Shown in pieces: positions 9,765 to 19,218 of a stretch of 52,113 nucleotides of DNA. Below the pieces are notes generated by a model that was not told the origin of the DNA, did no database searches, and saw nothing but the letters and a program-made list of their open reading frames with translations. The stretch's first letter is position 1. Each line of letters begins with the position of its first letter. The DNA comes from Anaerolineae bacterium (GTDB taxonomy: Bacteria > Desulfobacterota > Desulfobacteria > Desulfobacterales > ETH-SRB1). The DNA lies in the NCBI GenBank assembly GCA_035529315.1, contig DATKWZ010000039.1, forward strand, positions 1-52,113, given 5' to 3'. The position numbers and the translations under genes are program-made.

Positions 9765-11080
9765 TGGTTGGTGGTGGTTTCCAGAATGTATTCAAAATAC
9801 CCGAACTAAAGAAAAGGATCCTTTATACACTGGCCCTTTTGATTGTTTACCGTATCGGTGTTCATGTTCCAACTCCGGGTATAGACGGAGTCGCGCTTGC
9901 TTCATTTTTTGCAAAGGTTGAAGGGACTATATTTGGGATTTTTAATATGTTTTCCGGCGGAGCCTTAGAAAGGCTGTCGGTTTTTGCCCTTGGGATAATG
10001 CCGTATATCAGCGCATCCATTATCCTGCAGTTGTTGACCGTGGCAATACCGCATCTTGAGCGGTTAAAAAAAGAGGGTGAACATGGCCGTAAGAAGATTA
10101 CACAGTATACAAGATACGGTACTGTTATATTAAGCATTATACAGGGCCTTGGCATCAGCGTCGGTCTTGAAAGTATGAGTTCGCCGGCCGGTGCTCCGGT
10201 AGTTATACACCCAGGCTGGGCGTTCAGGCTTATAACGATTATAACTCTGACAGCCGGGACGGCATTTATTATGTGGCTGGGCGAACAGATTACAGAGCGT
10301 GGTATCGGCAATGGTATTTCTCTTATAATATTTGCAGGTATTGTAGCCAATATCCCAAGTGCGATGGGGAATTCGTTCCGCCTTCTTTCAACAGGGGAAA
10401 TGGGAGTATTTGCCATAGTAATACTGCTCGTGTTGATGATACTTGTTGTTGGATTCATTATATTTGTTGAGCAGGGACAGCGTCGAATACCGGTTCAATA
10501 TGCCAAAAGGGTCGTCGGCAGGAAGATGTATGGCGGTCAAAGCACACACCTTCCTCTTAAAATTAATAGTTCAGGTGTAATACCGCCTATTTTTGCTTCT
10601 TCAATTATCATGTTCCCTGCCACTATAGCCAGTTTTATAGCAATTCCGTGGATACAGAGCATTGCTTCTTCAATCAGGCCGGGTAATGTTGCGTATGAAT
10701 TGTTGTTTGTAAGCTTTATATTCTTTTTCTGTTACTTTTACACTGCCGTTACCTTTAATCCTGTTGATGTCGCCGATAATATGAAAAAACAGGGTGGTTA
10801 TATTCCGGGCATCCGTCCGGGCAAGCGCACGGCGGATCATATTGACAGGGTTTTGACGCGGATTACTTTGGGAGGTGCAATATATGTTTCCGCAGTATGT
10901 GTACTTCCATCGATTTTGATATCTAAGTTTAATGTTCCTTTTTACTTTGGAGGCACTGCTCTTCTAATAGTTGTTGGAGTTGCGATTGATACTATTTCGC
11001 AAATGGAATCTCATATGCTATCCCGCCATTATGAAGGGTTTTTAAAAAAGGGCGGGGCAAAGATGAAGGGGCGGCTCTAA
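9764..11080 (+). CDS. secY: Protein translocase subunit SecY
   Basis: A 438-residue polytopic inner-membrane protein with ten predicted hydrophobic segments, the pore of the Sec translocon. Family motifs include TPGIDG in the first periplasmic loop/plug region, ITERGIGNGISLIIFAGI, GQRRIPVQYAKR (cytosolic loop for SecA/ribosome contact) and the NPVDVADNMKKQGG-IPGIRPGK loop. adk, which often follows secY, is absent: map follows directly. Confidence 0.97.
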   Translation: MVGGGFQNVFKIPELKKRILYTLALLIVYRIGVHVPTPGIDGVALASFFAKVEGTIFGIFNMFSGGALERLSVFALGIMPYISASIILQLLTVAIPHLERLKKEGEHGRKKITQYTRYGTVILSIIQGLGISVGLESMSSPAGAPVVIHPGWAFRLITIITLTAGTAFIMWLGEQITERGIGNGISLIIFAGIVANIPSAMGNSFRLLSTGEMGVFAIVILLVLMILVVGFIIFVEQGQRRIPVQYAKRVVGRKMYGGQSTHLPLKINSSGVIPPIFASSIIMFPATIASFIAIPWIQSIASSIRPGNVAYELLFVSFIFFFCYFYTAVTFNPVDVADNMKKQGGYIPGIRPGKRTADHIDRVLTRITLGGAIYVSAVCVLPSILISKFNVPFYFGGTALLIVVGVAIDTISQMESHMLSRHYEGFLKKGGAKMKGRL

Positions 11081-11089
11081 GGTGATGAT

Positions 11090-11878
11090 ATGGTGATTTT
11101 AAAATCACCCGAGGAAATTGAAAAGATATACTTAAGTAATCAAATTGTTGCGGAAATTCTTTCCGCGCTTGAATCAGAGGTCAGGCCGGGAGTTAATACA
11201 CTTTATTTAAACGATCTTTCGGAAAGATTAACTCGGGAGAGAAACGCAATCCCGGCCTTTAAAGGATATAGAGGGTTCCCATATTCAATATGTGCTTCAG
11301 TAAATAATGTGGTTGTCCATGGATTTCCTTCCCAAAAACCGCTTTGCGAAGGGGATATAATAAGCCTTGATTTTGGTGTCGTTGTTGATGGGTATTACGG
11401 TGATGCTGCTATAACCGTGGGTGTTGGAAAGGTGTCGGATTCTTCCAGACGGCTTGCCCGGGTTACAGAAGAGTCTCTTTACAAAGGAATTGAAAAAGCG
11501 GTTCCAGGTGGCAGGCTTTCAGATATTTCACATGCAGTTCAATCGCATGTGGAGGCTGCAGGTTTTTCGGTTGTTCGTAAATTTGTCGGTCATGGTATTG
11601 GCAACAAACTACATGAAGAACCTCAGATACCCAATTTTGGAGAACCCGGAATGGGGATCCGCTTAAAAGCAGGTATGACTTTTGCCATAGAGCCTATGGT
11701 TAATGAAAAAGGTTATGATATTGAAATACTTGAAGATGGATGGACTGCTGTAACAAAAGACGGCTGCTTGTCGGCTCATTTTGAGCATACGATTGCAATT
11801 ACGGAAGACGGTCCGGTTATCTTAAGTGAAATTGACAAGGGGTTAAGACATGCCAAAAGAAGAGGCCATAAAGGTTGA
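11090..11878 (+). CDS. map: Type I methionine aminopeptidase
   Basis: 262 residues, removes N-terminal Met from nascent proteins. Metal ligands fit D94 and D105, H168 (in GHGIG), E201 (in AIEPM) and E232, with substrate-binding H77. It lacks an N-terminal extension, as expected for type Ia. The gene overlaps infA by 29 bases; such close packing in the secY-map-infA-rpmJ order is common in this operon. Confidence 0.96.
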   Translation: MVILKSPEEIEKIYLSNQIVAEILSALESEVRPGVNTLYLNDLSERLTRERNAIPAFKGYRGFPYSICASVNNVVVHGFPSQKPLCEGDIISLDFGVVVDGYYGDAAITVGVGKVSDSSRRLARVTEESLYKGIEKAVPGGRLSDISHAVQSHVEAAGFSVVRKFVGHGIGNKLHEEPQIPNFGEPGMGIRLKAGMTFAIEPMVNEKGYDIEILEDGWTAVTKDGCLSAHFEHTIAITEDGPVILSEIDKGLRHAKRRGHKG

Positions 11879-12068
11879 GGGGAAAGTGCTGGAGACGCTG
11901 CCTAATGCGATGTTTAAAGTCGAATTAGAGAATAAGCACCAGGTGCTGGCGCATATTTCCGGAAAAATGCGCATGCATTTTATCAAAATTTTGCCCGGTG
12001 ACAAGGTTACTGTTGAACTTTCACCATATGACATTACTCGTGGCCGAATAACTTACAGAGCAAAATAG
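11850..12068 (+). CDS. infA: Translation initiation factor IF-1
   Basis: A 72-residue OB-fold protein: [42 protein letters not shown] and [13 protein letters not shown] match IF-1 end to end. It starts inside the map 3' end in another frame. Confidence 0.97.
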   Translation: MPKEEAIKVEGKVLETLPNAMFKVELENKHQVLAHISGKMRMHFIKILPGDKVTVELSPYDITRGRITYRAK

Positions 12069-12156
12069 TCGGACACAGGCATTTTAACGCTAATTGGGCA
12101 AAAGAGGGTGTTTTAGAAAAGGCTCTTATTTGGCTTTAAGATAAAAGGAGTATAAT

Positions 12157-12270
12157 ATGAAGGTCAGAGCATCAGTGAAGAAAATGTGCAGCAAGTGTAA
12201 AATAGTCCGTAGAAAAAGGGTTGTAAGAGTAATCTGCGAAAATAAACGGCACAAACAAAGGCAAGGATAG
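12157..12270 (+). CDS. rpmJ: 50S ribosomal protein L36, zinc-binding form
   Basis: A 37-residue protein, starting [15 protein letters not shown] and ending NKRHKQRQG. Ligands C11, C14, C27 and H32 form the classic L36 zinc site. ATAAAAGGAG precedes the ATG at a normal distance. It sits in the standard position between infA and rpsM. Confidence 0.97.
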   Translation: MKVRASVKKMCSKCKIVRRKRVVRVICENKRHKQRQG

Positions 12271-12283
12271 AGGAGGAGTCGGT

Positions 12284-12667
12284 TTGGCAAGAATTGCGGG
12301 CGTAGACCTACCCAGGGATAAACGAATTGAGATTGGTTTAACATATATTTACGGTATTGGCAGAACCACATCAAGGCGTATACTGGATAAACTTGGCATT
12401 AGTTATGATATTAAGACGGATCAACTATCAGAATCCGATATCAATGATATTCGTAAAGTTATTGACAGCGAAGTCAAGGTAGAGGGTGAGCTTCGTACAG
12501 AAGTTTCGATGAATATTAAACGATTGATGGATTTTGGATCATATCGCGGACTTCGCCATCGCAAATCGCTTCCTGTGCGAGGGCAGAGGACAAGCACGAA
12601 TGCACGTACCCGCAAGGGGCCGAGAAGATCGGCGGTTAAAAAGAAAGGTGCAGCCACAAAGAAGTAA
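12284..12667 (+). CDS. rpsM: 30S ribosomal protein S13 (TTG start)
   Basis: 127 residues beginning (from TTG 12284) [25 protein letters not shown], with the [24 protein letters not shown] tRNA-contacting tail. AGAGGAGG precedes the TTG. Confidence 0.96.
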   Translation: MARIAGVDLPRDKRIEIGLTYIYGIGRTTSRRILDKLGISYDIKTDQLSESDINDIRKVIDSEVKVEGELRTEVSMNIKRLMDFGSYRGLRHRKSLPVRGQRTSTNARTRKGPRRSAVKKKGAATKK

Positions 12668-12716
12668 TGCTTAGATATAAAGTTCTTAATAACTCATAAT
12701 TACAGGGATGTTATAA

Positions 12717-13103
12717 ATGGCAAAAAGAATCGGTGCAAAAAGGAAAGAAAAGAAAAATATTCCAAATGGAGTGGTGCATATCCAGTCTACTTTTAATAAT
12801 ACAATTGTTACCATAACAGATCCAGCCGGTAATGTTGTGGCCTGGTCAAGCTCCGGAGTCCATGGATTTAAGGGCTCTCGAAAGAGCACCCCGTTTGCCG
12901 CACAAATGGCAGCGGAAGATGCTGTTAAAAAGGCGATGGAACAGGGAATGAAGACTGTGGAGGTATATGTCAAGGGTCCTGGGGCTGGTCGTGAATCGGC
13001 GCTTAGGTCATTGCAGACAGCTGGATTTAATGTCGTTATGATAAGAGATGTTACTCCTATTCCACATAATGGCTGTCGACCGCCGAAAAGGCGCAGGATA
13101 TAA
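12717..13103 (+). CDS. rpsK: 30S ribosomal protein S11
   Basis: 128 residues; [33 protein letters not shown] and the C-terminal [18 protein letters not shown] are diagnostic. It forms the 30S platform. Confidence 0.97.
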   Translation: MAKRIGAKRKEKKNIPNGVVHIQSTFNNTIVTITDPAGNVVAWSSSGVHGFKGSRKSTPFAAQMAAEDAVKKAMEQGMKTVEVYVKGPGAGRESALRSLQTAGFNVVMIRDVTPIPHNGCRPPKRRRI

Positions 13104-13115
13104 AAGGAGGATAAT

Positions 13116-13745
13116 TTGGCACGATTTACGGGTTCGGTTTGTCGGCTTTGCCGTCGCGAAAATTTAAAGTTATTTCTTAAAGGGGATCGATGCTATTCTG
13201 ATAAGTGTGCTTTTGATCGACGTAGTTATCCGCCTGGTCAGCATGGTCAGCGTCGTGGAAGAAAAAGCTCAGACTATGGTATACAGCTTCGTGAAAAGCA
13301 AAAGATAAAACGCATGTATGGTCTTTCTGAAAAACAATTCCACCTGTTTTTTGAAAAGGCTGAGCGACAAAAAGGCATTACAGGCATAAATCTGCTTACA
13401 TTACTGGAACGCCGGTTTGATAATGTTGTTTATCGCTTGGGTTTTGTGAACTCACGCTCTCAGGGTCGTCACTTTGTAAGACATAATCATTTTCTAGTTA
13501 ATGATAAAAAGGTTAATATACCATCATTCTTTCTAAAAATTGGCGATGTAATTAAAACCCGGGAAAAAAGCCATAAAATGCAGGCAATAGTTAATTCACT
13601 GGATGCTGTGGTTCGTAGAGGCGTTCCTCAATGGCTTGACCTGGAAAAGGAAGAGATGAAAGGAACGGTAAGGGCATTTCCGGTGCGTGAAGACCTTACT
13701 ATGCCTATGCAGGAGCAGCTTGTAGTTGAACTTTATTCCAAGTAA
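13116..13745 (+). CDS. rpsD: 30S ribosomal protein S4, zinc-type (TTG start)
   Basis: 209 residues with the N-terminal zinc motif C9, C12, C26 and C31, then the S4 RNA-binding domain ([33 protein letters not shown] region). It starts at TTG 13116 after AAAGGAGG. S4 is a primary 16S binder and a possible operon regulator. Confidence 0.96.
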   Translation: MARFTGSVCRLCRRENLKLFLKGDRCYSDKCAFDRRSYPPGQHGQRRGRKSSDYGIQLREKQKIKRMYGLSEKQFHLFFEKAERQKGITGINLLTLLERRFDNVVYRLGFVNSRSQGRHFVRHNHFLVNDKKVNIPSFFLKIGDVIKTREKSHKMQAIVNSLDAVVRRGVPQWLDLEKEEMKGTVRAFPVREDLTMPMQEQLVVELYSK

Positions 13746-13793
13746 CAGACAAAACGAGCGGATTCAAAGCTCTCAAAAATTGGAGTTATAACA

Positions 13794-14816
13794 ATGTCAT
13801 TAAATGAACTAATGTTTATGAACTGGCGAGAAATGATAAGGCCGGAGAAGGTGCAGGTGACCACCAGCATGCCTTCATACGGCAAGTTTGTTTGTGAACC
13901 TCTGGAAAGAGGATTTGGAATAACGATCGGGAATTCTTTAAGGCGTATAATACTTTCTTCCTTATATGGCGTGGCTATTGTATCTGTCAAATTCGATGAT
14001 GTTATGCATGAGTTTAGTGCTATTCCAGGTGTACTTGAAGATGTATCCGAAATTATTCTTAACTTAAAAGGTGTGCGCTTAAAACTTGCTGATGCTGAAC
14101 CGAAAACAATACGTATTGATGCTGAAGAAGAGGGCGAAGTCAAGGCCGGCGATATTATCAGCGATGACGGAAGGTGTGAGGTTCTTAATCCGGAGTTGCA
14201 TATTGCAACGCTTTCTAAAAAAGCAAAGTTAAAAATGACCATGATTGTTAAGGTCGGCAAGGGATATGCCTTGTCTGAAGCAAATAAGGATGAAAATGCG
14301 CCAACAGGCACAATACCTATAGATTCTATATTTTCACCTATTAAACGGGTAAACTATATTGTAGGTAATGCCCGTGTTGGCCAGAGGACCGACTATGACA
14401 AGCTGACATTAGAGGTATGGACCGATGGAAGCGTTCTCCCGGAAGACGCTGTTGCATATGCATCCAAAATATTAAAAGAGCAAATGGAAGTCTTTATAAA
14501 TTTTGACGAGGAGCTTGAACCGGAGCAGGGGAAAAAATCGGAAGAAATACAAATATCTCAGTTTAATGAAAATCTTTATAGAAGTGTTGAAGAGCTTGAG
14601 CTTTCCGTTAGAAGTGCCAATTGCCTTAAAAATGCCGGAATACATAAGATATATCAGCTGGTTGTTAAGACCGAGGGAGAGATGCTTAAAACCAAAAACT
14701 TTGGAAGAAAGTCGTTAAATGAGATTAAGGAAGTTTTAAATGAAATGAGCCTTTCTCTTGGGATGAAGCTTAATGGATTTGTGGCTCCTGAGGAAGACGC
14801 AGAGGAAGAGGAGTAA
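13794..14816 (+). CDS. rpoA: RNA polymerase alpha subunit
   Basis: 340 residues. The N-terminal dimerisation domain has the [20 protein letters not shown] motif; the C-terminal domain (roughly 265-320) has [16 protein letters not shown], which contacts UP elements and activators, and the [15 protein letters not shown] helix. The end is strongly acidic (EEDAEEEE). rplQ follows at once. Confidence 0.97.
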   Translation: MSLNELMFMNWREMIRPEKVQVTTSMPSYGKFVCEPLERGFGITIGNSLRRIILSSLYGVAIVSVKFDDVMHEFSAIPGVLEDVSEIILNLKGVRLKLADAEPKTIRIDAEEEGEVKAGDIISDDGRCEVLNPELHIATLSKKAKLKMTMIVKVGKGYALSEANKDENAPTGTIPIDSIFSPIKRVNYIVGNARVGQRTDYDKLTLEVWTDGSVLPEDAVAYASKILKEQMEVFINFDEELEPEQGKKSEEIQISQFNENLYRSVEELELSVRSANCLKNAGIHKIYQLVVKTEGEMLKTKNFGRKSLNEIKEVLNEMSLSLGMKLNGFVAPEEDAEEEE

Positions 14817-14826
14817 AGGGGACCCT

Positions 14827-15360
14827 ATGAGACATCGAAAGGCTGGTTTAAAATTAAACAGAACAAGCAGTCACAGGAATGCCATGTTTAGAAATATGGT
14901 CACCTCGCTTTTTAAGCATGAGCGAATCCTCACTACAGATGTTAAGGCAAAGGGCTTGAGGCAATGGTCAGACCATTTGATTACTCTGGCCAAACGTGGA
15001 GATTTACATGCCAGACGTCAGGCTCTTTCGATTATAAGAGAAACGAATATTGTTCATAAACTGTTTGATGAAGCTGCTGAGCGATTCGGCTCTATATCTG
15101 GAGGCTATACCAGAATTATTAAGATGGGAAGACGTTCCGGAGATGCCGCTCCTGTGTCTATAATTGAACTTGTAGGCGTTGAAAAGAGCAAAGAGAAGAA
15201 AACCAAGGACAAAAAGGTGGCCGGAGCAGAAGAGAAGAAAACCAAGGACAAAAAGGTGGCTGGAGCAGAAGAGAAGAAAACGGTAGAGAAAAAACAGGCT
15301 GTTGATAAAAAAGCCCAATTAGATAAACCGGAAGAAAGCGTAGAAAAAAAAGAGGATTAA
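14827..15360 (+). CDS. rplQ: 50S ribosomal protein L17 with lysine-rich repeat tail
   Basis: The first ~118 residues are ordinary L17 ([51 protein letters not shown]). A tail of about 60 residues follows, rich in K, E and D, built partly of a perfect 13-residue repeat ([13 protein letters not shown], twice) encoded by a 39-base tandem repeat. An earlier in-frame ATG at 14773 lies in rpoA; ATG 14827 is the family start. Last gene of the operon. Confidence 0.95.
   Translation: MRHRKAGLKLNRTSSHRNAMFRNMVTSLFKHERILTTDVKAKGLRQWSDHLITLAKRGDLHARRQALSIIRETNIVHKLFDEAAERFGSISGGYTRIIKMGRRSGDAAPVSIIELVGVEKSKEKKTKDKKVAGAEEKKTKDKKVAGAEEKKTVEKKQAVDKKAQLDKPEESVEKKED
15193..15270 (+). repeat. 39-base tandem repeat, two units, in the rplQ tail
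   Basis: Units at 15193-15231 and 15232-15270 differ by one base (GGCCGG versus GGCTGG) and each encodes [14 protein letters not shown] third, partial unit begins at 15271. The near identity at DNA level indicates recent slippage or unequal exchange. Confidence 0.9.
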
Positions 15361-15430
15361 AGGATTAAAGGATTAAGGATTAGAGGTTTGTATGCAGATA
15401 ATCCTTATCCCTTTAATCCTTAATCCTTTT
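15361..15430. terminator. Palindrome between convergent rplQ and RNase Z-like gene, probable bidirectional terminator
   Basis: AGGATTAAAGGATTAAGGATTA (in two parts, 15361-15382) is roughly mirrored by the AATCC units at 15399-15427, ending in TTTT. The right arm also encodes the last residues (KRIKD) and stop of the minus-strand gene. The unit resembles the GGATTGA-type palindromes at 5737 and 8054, so it may be a repeat recruited as a terminator. Confidence 0.55.
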
Positions 15431-16423
15431 ATAAGCAGCCAGTGCTTCTTTCTGAAAAAGGTCTTCCATGCCTGAGTACCTTGGTGAAAAATGGAAAAGC
15501 GTGAATTGTTTTACCTTGGCCATGCCCGCTATCATTCCGGCATTCCCGGCTGTGAGATGAAATTTTTTTTTGGCAATATCTTTGTCTTTTTCGAGAAAAG
15601 CAGCTTCAATAAAAAGGTGGTCCGTATCTTTCGCAAATTCCACCGCTTTTTCAATATTGGGTTTGCAATATAACATATCGGTAATATAGGTAATTTTCTG
15701 GCCGGGAGTTATTATTGCAATCCGATTTGTAAGATCCCCTAATATAAATTCCTTTTTTCTTATATTTTCCCGCCCCGATTTAACCTCAAATTTTGAATCA
15801 GGATCTTGACGATTAAAGAGCGCCTGTTTAAATTCTTTAAGCCATGGGCCGATTTCAAGCCCGAGATCGATTAGCCTTTCTTTTATTATATTAACGTGAA
15901 ACCTTTCCTTAATTGTAAACCCAAGGCACGGAATTTTATGATTAAGCACTACTGCAGAGAAGGTCAGCGCAGGTTCTTTGAATAGGATACCGTTAAACGG
16001 TTGTTTTACAGCCTTTCCAGAAGCTGTAAATCTATTTTTACACCGGTACTCTCTGGTTATAAGCTGGTCGGCATGTACTTCGGTAATATGCAGAGAGAAT
16101 CGATTGTTGAAGTTTTCTACAAGGTTCCATGAATATCCTGCAAGTTTCCCCCCAACATTTTTTAAAAAGCCTTTGGGGCCGTACATGTAAAGTTTTTTTT
16201 CACGTCCCAGAAACAGGCGCAGCAGCCTGTCAAAGCCCACAAAATGATCCATATGGGTATGAGATATAAAAACATGACTAATTTTGAGAAGATCCTTTGC
16301 TGAAAGAGAATAAATATCGCCCAGATCGAAAATTACTGCACGTTTCTCAAAAAAAAGGGGTATAAAAAGGCCGGGGTCCTCAAACGGGCCATTTATTAGC
16401 CTGGGATGAAATAATGAGTGCAT
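15413..16423 (-). CDS. RNase Z-like metallo-beta-lactamase-fold hydrolase
   Basis: 336 residues. The zinc motif HTHMDH at 55-60 and the preceding FDLGD strand mark the MBL superfamily; ITYITDMLYCKPN and a C-terminal FHFSPRY resemble the later His/Asp ligand regions of RNase Z (tRNA 3' processing). The sequence differs from textbook RNase Z (no HGDH), so the substrate is inferred. It follows the 140-residue gene with a 3-base gap, so they form one minus-strand unit, convergent with the ribosomal operon. Confidence 0.75.
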   Translation of the reverse strand: MHSLFHPRLINGPFEDPGLFIPLFFEKRAVIFDLGDIYSLSAKDLLKISHVFISHTHMDHFVGFDRLLRLFLGREKKLYMYGPKGFLKNVGGKLAGYSWNLVENFNNRFSLHITEVHADQLITREYRCKNRFTASGKAVKQPFNGILFKEPALTFSAVVLNHKIPCLGFTIKERFHVNIIKERLIDLGLEIGPWLKEFKQALFNRQDPDSKFEVKSGRENIRKKEFILGDLTNRIAIITPGQKITYITDMLYCKPNIEKAVEFAKDTDHLFIEAAFLEKDKDIAKKKFHLTAGNAGMIAGMAKVKQFTLFHFSPRYSGMEDLFQKEALAAYKRIKD

Positions 16424-16426
16424 TGT

Positions 16427-16849
16427 TTATCGGGAAAGAAATTTTGCAACCTGACTGTTTATACAGATATATATATCTTCGTCGGAACCGAAAACATCAA
16501 CCACATCCTTGTGCTTTAAAAGCTGTTCTATAACAAAGGCTGTAGTATAAATGCTTACAATATTAGGATCCCGTGTGATGTGTCTGAATGGCGCTATCTG
16601 AAAGTCAACATCAAAATCTTCAGATCTGGTTAACTTATTGAGACATTGCACTATCTGTTCTTCGAGGGCATTTTTATTGGTGGTTTCAACGAGATTCTTT
16701 TCAATAAGTTTTGTCGCAATTGCATTGGAAAGAGGTTCAGCACAGTCTTTTACACTTCTTATTGCCTTTCTGCGCTCAAATTCCTTTGATGATTCTATCT
16801 TTGATAAGATGGTAGTTTCGCGGCTGCTTGGCCGGAATATTTTAGCCAT
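16427..16849 (-). CDS. Conserved protein of unknown function (140 aa)
   Basis: I do not recognise this family. The protein is soluble, begins MAKIFRPSSRETTILSKIESS, and has a charged helical first half (residues 10-75) and a second half with beta-like segments (VDFQIAPFRHITRDPNIVSIYTTAFVIEQLL). No cysteine metal site or signal peptide is seen. Tight linkage to the downstream RNase Z-like gene (3-base gap) supports co-expression. Confidence 0.7.
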   Translation of the reverse strand: MAKIFRPSSRETTILSKIESSKEFERRKAIRSVKDCAEPLSNAIATKLIEKNLVETTNKNALEEQIVQCLNKLTRSEDFDVDFQIAPFRHITRDPNIVSIYTTAFVIEQLLKHKDVVDVFGSDEDIYICINSQVAKFLSR

Positions 16850-17206
16850 TGATTAATCCTTTTTATGTGGTCTCAGTTTGCCATTTTTATTTGGCATGAT
16901 AATGGCAACATCGGCCGATTGCAAGGAAAATGTTTAACAAGTTTGTAAAAAGTCCAACTTCTATGTTGCGCTGCATTCCCTATAATCAGCGGCTAATCTC
17001 TCAAAGGGGATTTTTGCAAGGCAGCTTTCATCAATCATGCAAATTCTTTGAGTCTATTGATAAAATCAGAATTTTAGTGGGGTTGAATATAGAATATAAG
17101 ATAATCACACTTAAAGTTTGATTGCAGATAATTTGTTACATAAGGTTAAAATATTACAAAAATCCTTGATTCTATAATATAAATAATTTAAAAAGATAAA
17201 ATATAG
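16850..17206. other. Intergenic region upstream of riboswitch 1
   Basis: About 350 bases between a minus-strand gene start and the first cobalamin riboswitch. No convincing gene: the only open frame (63 codons from 16930) has no ribosome binding site or recognisable motif. The last 60 bases are very AT-rich and include TATAAT at 17173-17178, a candidate -10 for the riboswitch operon, with only a weak -35. Confidence 0.5.
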
Positions 17207-17392
17207 TTTAGGTGCTCATGTTGAGTTTAATAGGGAACCCTGTGTAAATCAGGGACGGGCCCGCCGCTGTAACTCCGCCCTTTTTTTCGAAAAGGGAACC
17301 TTTTTAGCATTTGCTTTAAACCACTGTTCACGTTGTGTGGAATGGGAAGGTCGCTAAAAAGGCGGGGGAGTCAGAAGACCTGCCTAAGCTAC
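17207..17392 (+). promoter_or_regulatory. Cobalamin riboswitch 1
   Basis: The aptamer hallmarks are in order: TTTAGGTGCTCATG at the 5' end, AATAGGGAACCCTGTGTAAATC, the CGGGCCCGCCGCTGTAA core, and the B12-box AGTCAGAAGACCTGCCT near 17369-17384. It precedes an intrinsic terminator and the corrinoid operon, so high B12 is expected to lower expression. The platform between box and terminator is about 180 bases. Confidence 0.95.
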
Positions 17393-17572
17393 AGTCTTTC
17401 AGGCAATTATTTCACAAGGCTAAAAGGAAAAATCCGAGTAAGTCGTGCTGAGTTGTACGTCGCCGAGGATTTTGACTGACAACTCAGTGAAATTATTTAT
17501 CTGAAAGTCTATATGGGCTTTATTTTCGAGGACGGAAAACAGGCCATGGTAGATCCAAAGGAAAAAAGGGAT

Positions 17573-17612
17573 ATCCCCGGATCGATTTAATATCGGTTCG
17601 GGGATTTTTTTT
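17573..17612 (+). terminator. Intrinsic terminator of riboswitch 1
   Basis: Hairpin ATCCCCGGATCG / CGGTTCGGGGAT followed by eight T's, 21 bases before the first gene. Nearly the same sequence, with the same AAAAAAGGGAT upstream, terminates riboswitch 2 at 34891-34929. This supports control by transcription attenuation. Confidence 0.88.
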
Positions 17613-17633
17613 ATAAATTGTTTGGAGGAAGTG

Positions 17634-18149
17634 ATGAAGGGATACATCCAGGTTTACACGGGCAATGGTAAGGGCAAAACAACCGCGGCTTTCGGACTTG
17701 CCCTGCGTGCAGCCGGCGCCGGCTTGAAAGTATATATCGCCCAGTTCGTCAAGGGGATGAAGTGCAGTGAGCTCAACAGCCTGGCAAAGCTGTCGGAGTT
17801 TGTTACAATAAAACAATACGGCAGGGACCGCTTCATTTTTAGAGAACCGGAGAAAGAAGATATTCAAGCCGCCCGGGAAGGGCTCAAAGAGGTCAAAGAG
17901 ATTATGTGCTCCGGCAAGTATCAGATGATTATTCTTGATGAGGCCAATATTGCCACCTGTTATAATCTTTTTTCCGTAGAGGATCTACTGGACTTTATCC
18001 AGGCAAAGCCGGAAGATGTTGAACTGGTTATTACCGGAAGGACGGCAGACCCGCGGATTATTGAAAAGGCTGATCTGGTGACGGAGATGAAGGAAATTAA
18101 GCATTACTATCAGAATGGCGTGCCGGCAAGGGATGGGATTGAAAGATAA
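17634..18149 (+). CDS. cobO: Corrinoid adenosyltransferase (CobA/CobO/BtuR family)
   Basis: 171 residues. Attaches the 5'-deoxyadenosyl group of ATP to cob(I)yrinic acid diamide or cobalamin. The P-loop GNGKGKT (residues 10-16) at the very N-terminus, MIILDEANIA and ELVITGR are typical of this family. I choose ATG 17634, with TTGGAGGAAG in front, over the TTG at 17622. It is the first gene after riboswitch 1. Confidence 0.93.
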   Translation: MKGYIQVYTGNGKGKTTAAFGLALRAAGAGLKVYIAQFVKGMKCSELNSLAKLSEFVTIKQYGRDRFIFREPEKEDIQAAREGLKEVKEIMCSGKYQMIILDEANIATCYNLFSVEDLLDFIQAKPEDVELVITGRTADPRIIEKADLVTEMKEIKHYYQNGVPARDGIER

Positions 18150-18206
18150 CATAATATCCAATTATGTGAGTCGTAAATAACCATTAAAACCAAGAAGGAT
18201 ATAATT

Positions 18207-19181
18207 ATGAAGAGGTTGAATTTGATTGTTGTTTTGTTTGTTTTGTCTCTGACATTGGTTGTTTCTTCTTTTGCCATGGGGCCGAAGAAGGATAAAAAGG
18301 CTATTGTTCTGGCCCAATTCGGCACAAGTTATCCTGCTGCGCTGGCAGCGATTACAAATACTCAAAACCAGGTTCAAAAAGCCTTTCCCGATATAACGGT
18401 GAAGATGGCCTTTACCTCTTACATTATCAGGGATATCTGGCATGAAAGGCAGAATGACAGGGAATTCCTGGAGAAAAATAAAGATATCCCCAGAGAAATT
18501 CTGTATATTAAAGGGCCCCTTGCGACAATAGCCGACCTGCAGGATGAGGGATATGATACGATCATTGTGCAGCCTACTCATGTTTTTGAAGGTGAAGAGT
18601 ATCTTGATTTGAAATCGTGTGTGGATGGTCTGGATGCTATCTTCGCGATCAGAACCAGGCATAAGCCTTTTAAAAAGCTAGTTCTGGGAAGGCCGCTGCT
18701 TGGAAAAAAAGGAGAAAAATATCCCTATCATGAGGATCTGAAAACCGCCGCAAAAGCGGTCAGCCGTGATATGGCTCTGGCTGAAAAAAATAATGCGGCC
18801 CTGGTTTACATGGGACACGGGAACAAATATTTATCTACCGGAGCATACATGGAATTTCAGGAAACTTTAAGAAAAATGTACCCGGATATTTCCATATACA
18901 CAGGTGTGGTTGAGGGGTTCCCATCCCCTGAATATGTTGTTTCGGAATTGGTTAAAGATGGGATAAGAAAGGTTGTATTAATGCCTTTAATGATTGTTGC
19001 GGGTGACCATGCGAGAAATGACATGGCCGGAGATGAAGATGATTCATGGAAGACTATCATCGAGTCAAAGGGAATCAAAGTCATCCCGGTGATTCAGGGG
19101 ATGGGTGAAAACCCTGAGGTCGCGAAGATCTTTATTCAGCACATAAAAGATGTAGCTTTAGACAATCAAATCGGGTTGTAG
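18207..19181 (+). CDS. cbiK: Periplasmic sirohydrochlorin cobaltochelatase (CbiKp type)
   Basis: 324 residues. Inserts Co2+ into sirohydrochlorin, the first committed step of anaerobic B12 synthesis. A signal peptide is clear (KR, a hydrophobic stretch at 4-20, cleavage likely after SFA at about 23). Likely metal ligands are H204 (GHGNKY), E236 and H268 (VAGDHARNDM). A periplasmic CbiK paired with a cytosolic one is known from Desulfovibrio, and the window holds both (see 42739). Its periplasmic role is debated and may be metal storage or transport. Confidence 0.92.
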   Translation: MKRLNLIVVLFVLSLTLVVSSFAMGPKKDKKAIVLAQFGTSYPAALAAITNTQNQVQKAFPDITVKMAFTSYIIRDIWHERQNDREFLEKNKDIPREILYIKGPLATIADLQDEGYDTIIVQPTHVFEGEEYLDLKSCVDGLDAIFAIRTRHKPFKKLVLGRPLLGKKGEKYPYHEDLKTAAKAVSRDMALAEKNNAALVYMGHGNKYLSTGAYMEFQETLRKMYPDISIYTGVVEGFPSPEYVVSELVKDGIRKVVLMPLMIVAGDHARNDMAGDEDDSWKTIIESKGIKVIPVIQGMGENPEVAKIFIQHIKDVALDNQIGL

Positions 19182-19218
19182 ATTAAGGCGTTGTTGATAT
19201 ACAGGCTAACACTATAAG

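Noticed and set aside
9862..10458. 198-codon minus-strand open frame
   Set aside because: Antisense to secY; its hydrophobic-poor sequence has no family pattern.
13733..14311. 192-codon minus-strand open frame
   Set aside because: Antisense to rpoA.
16930..17121. 63-codon plus-strand open frame upstream of riboswitch 1
   Set aside because: No ribosome binding site, no recognisable motif, composition like the surrounding non-coding DNA.
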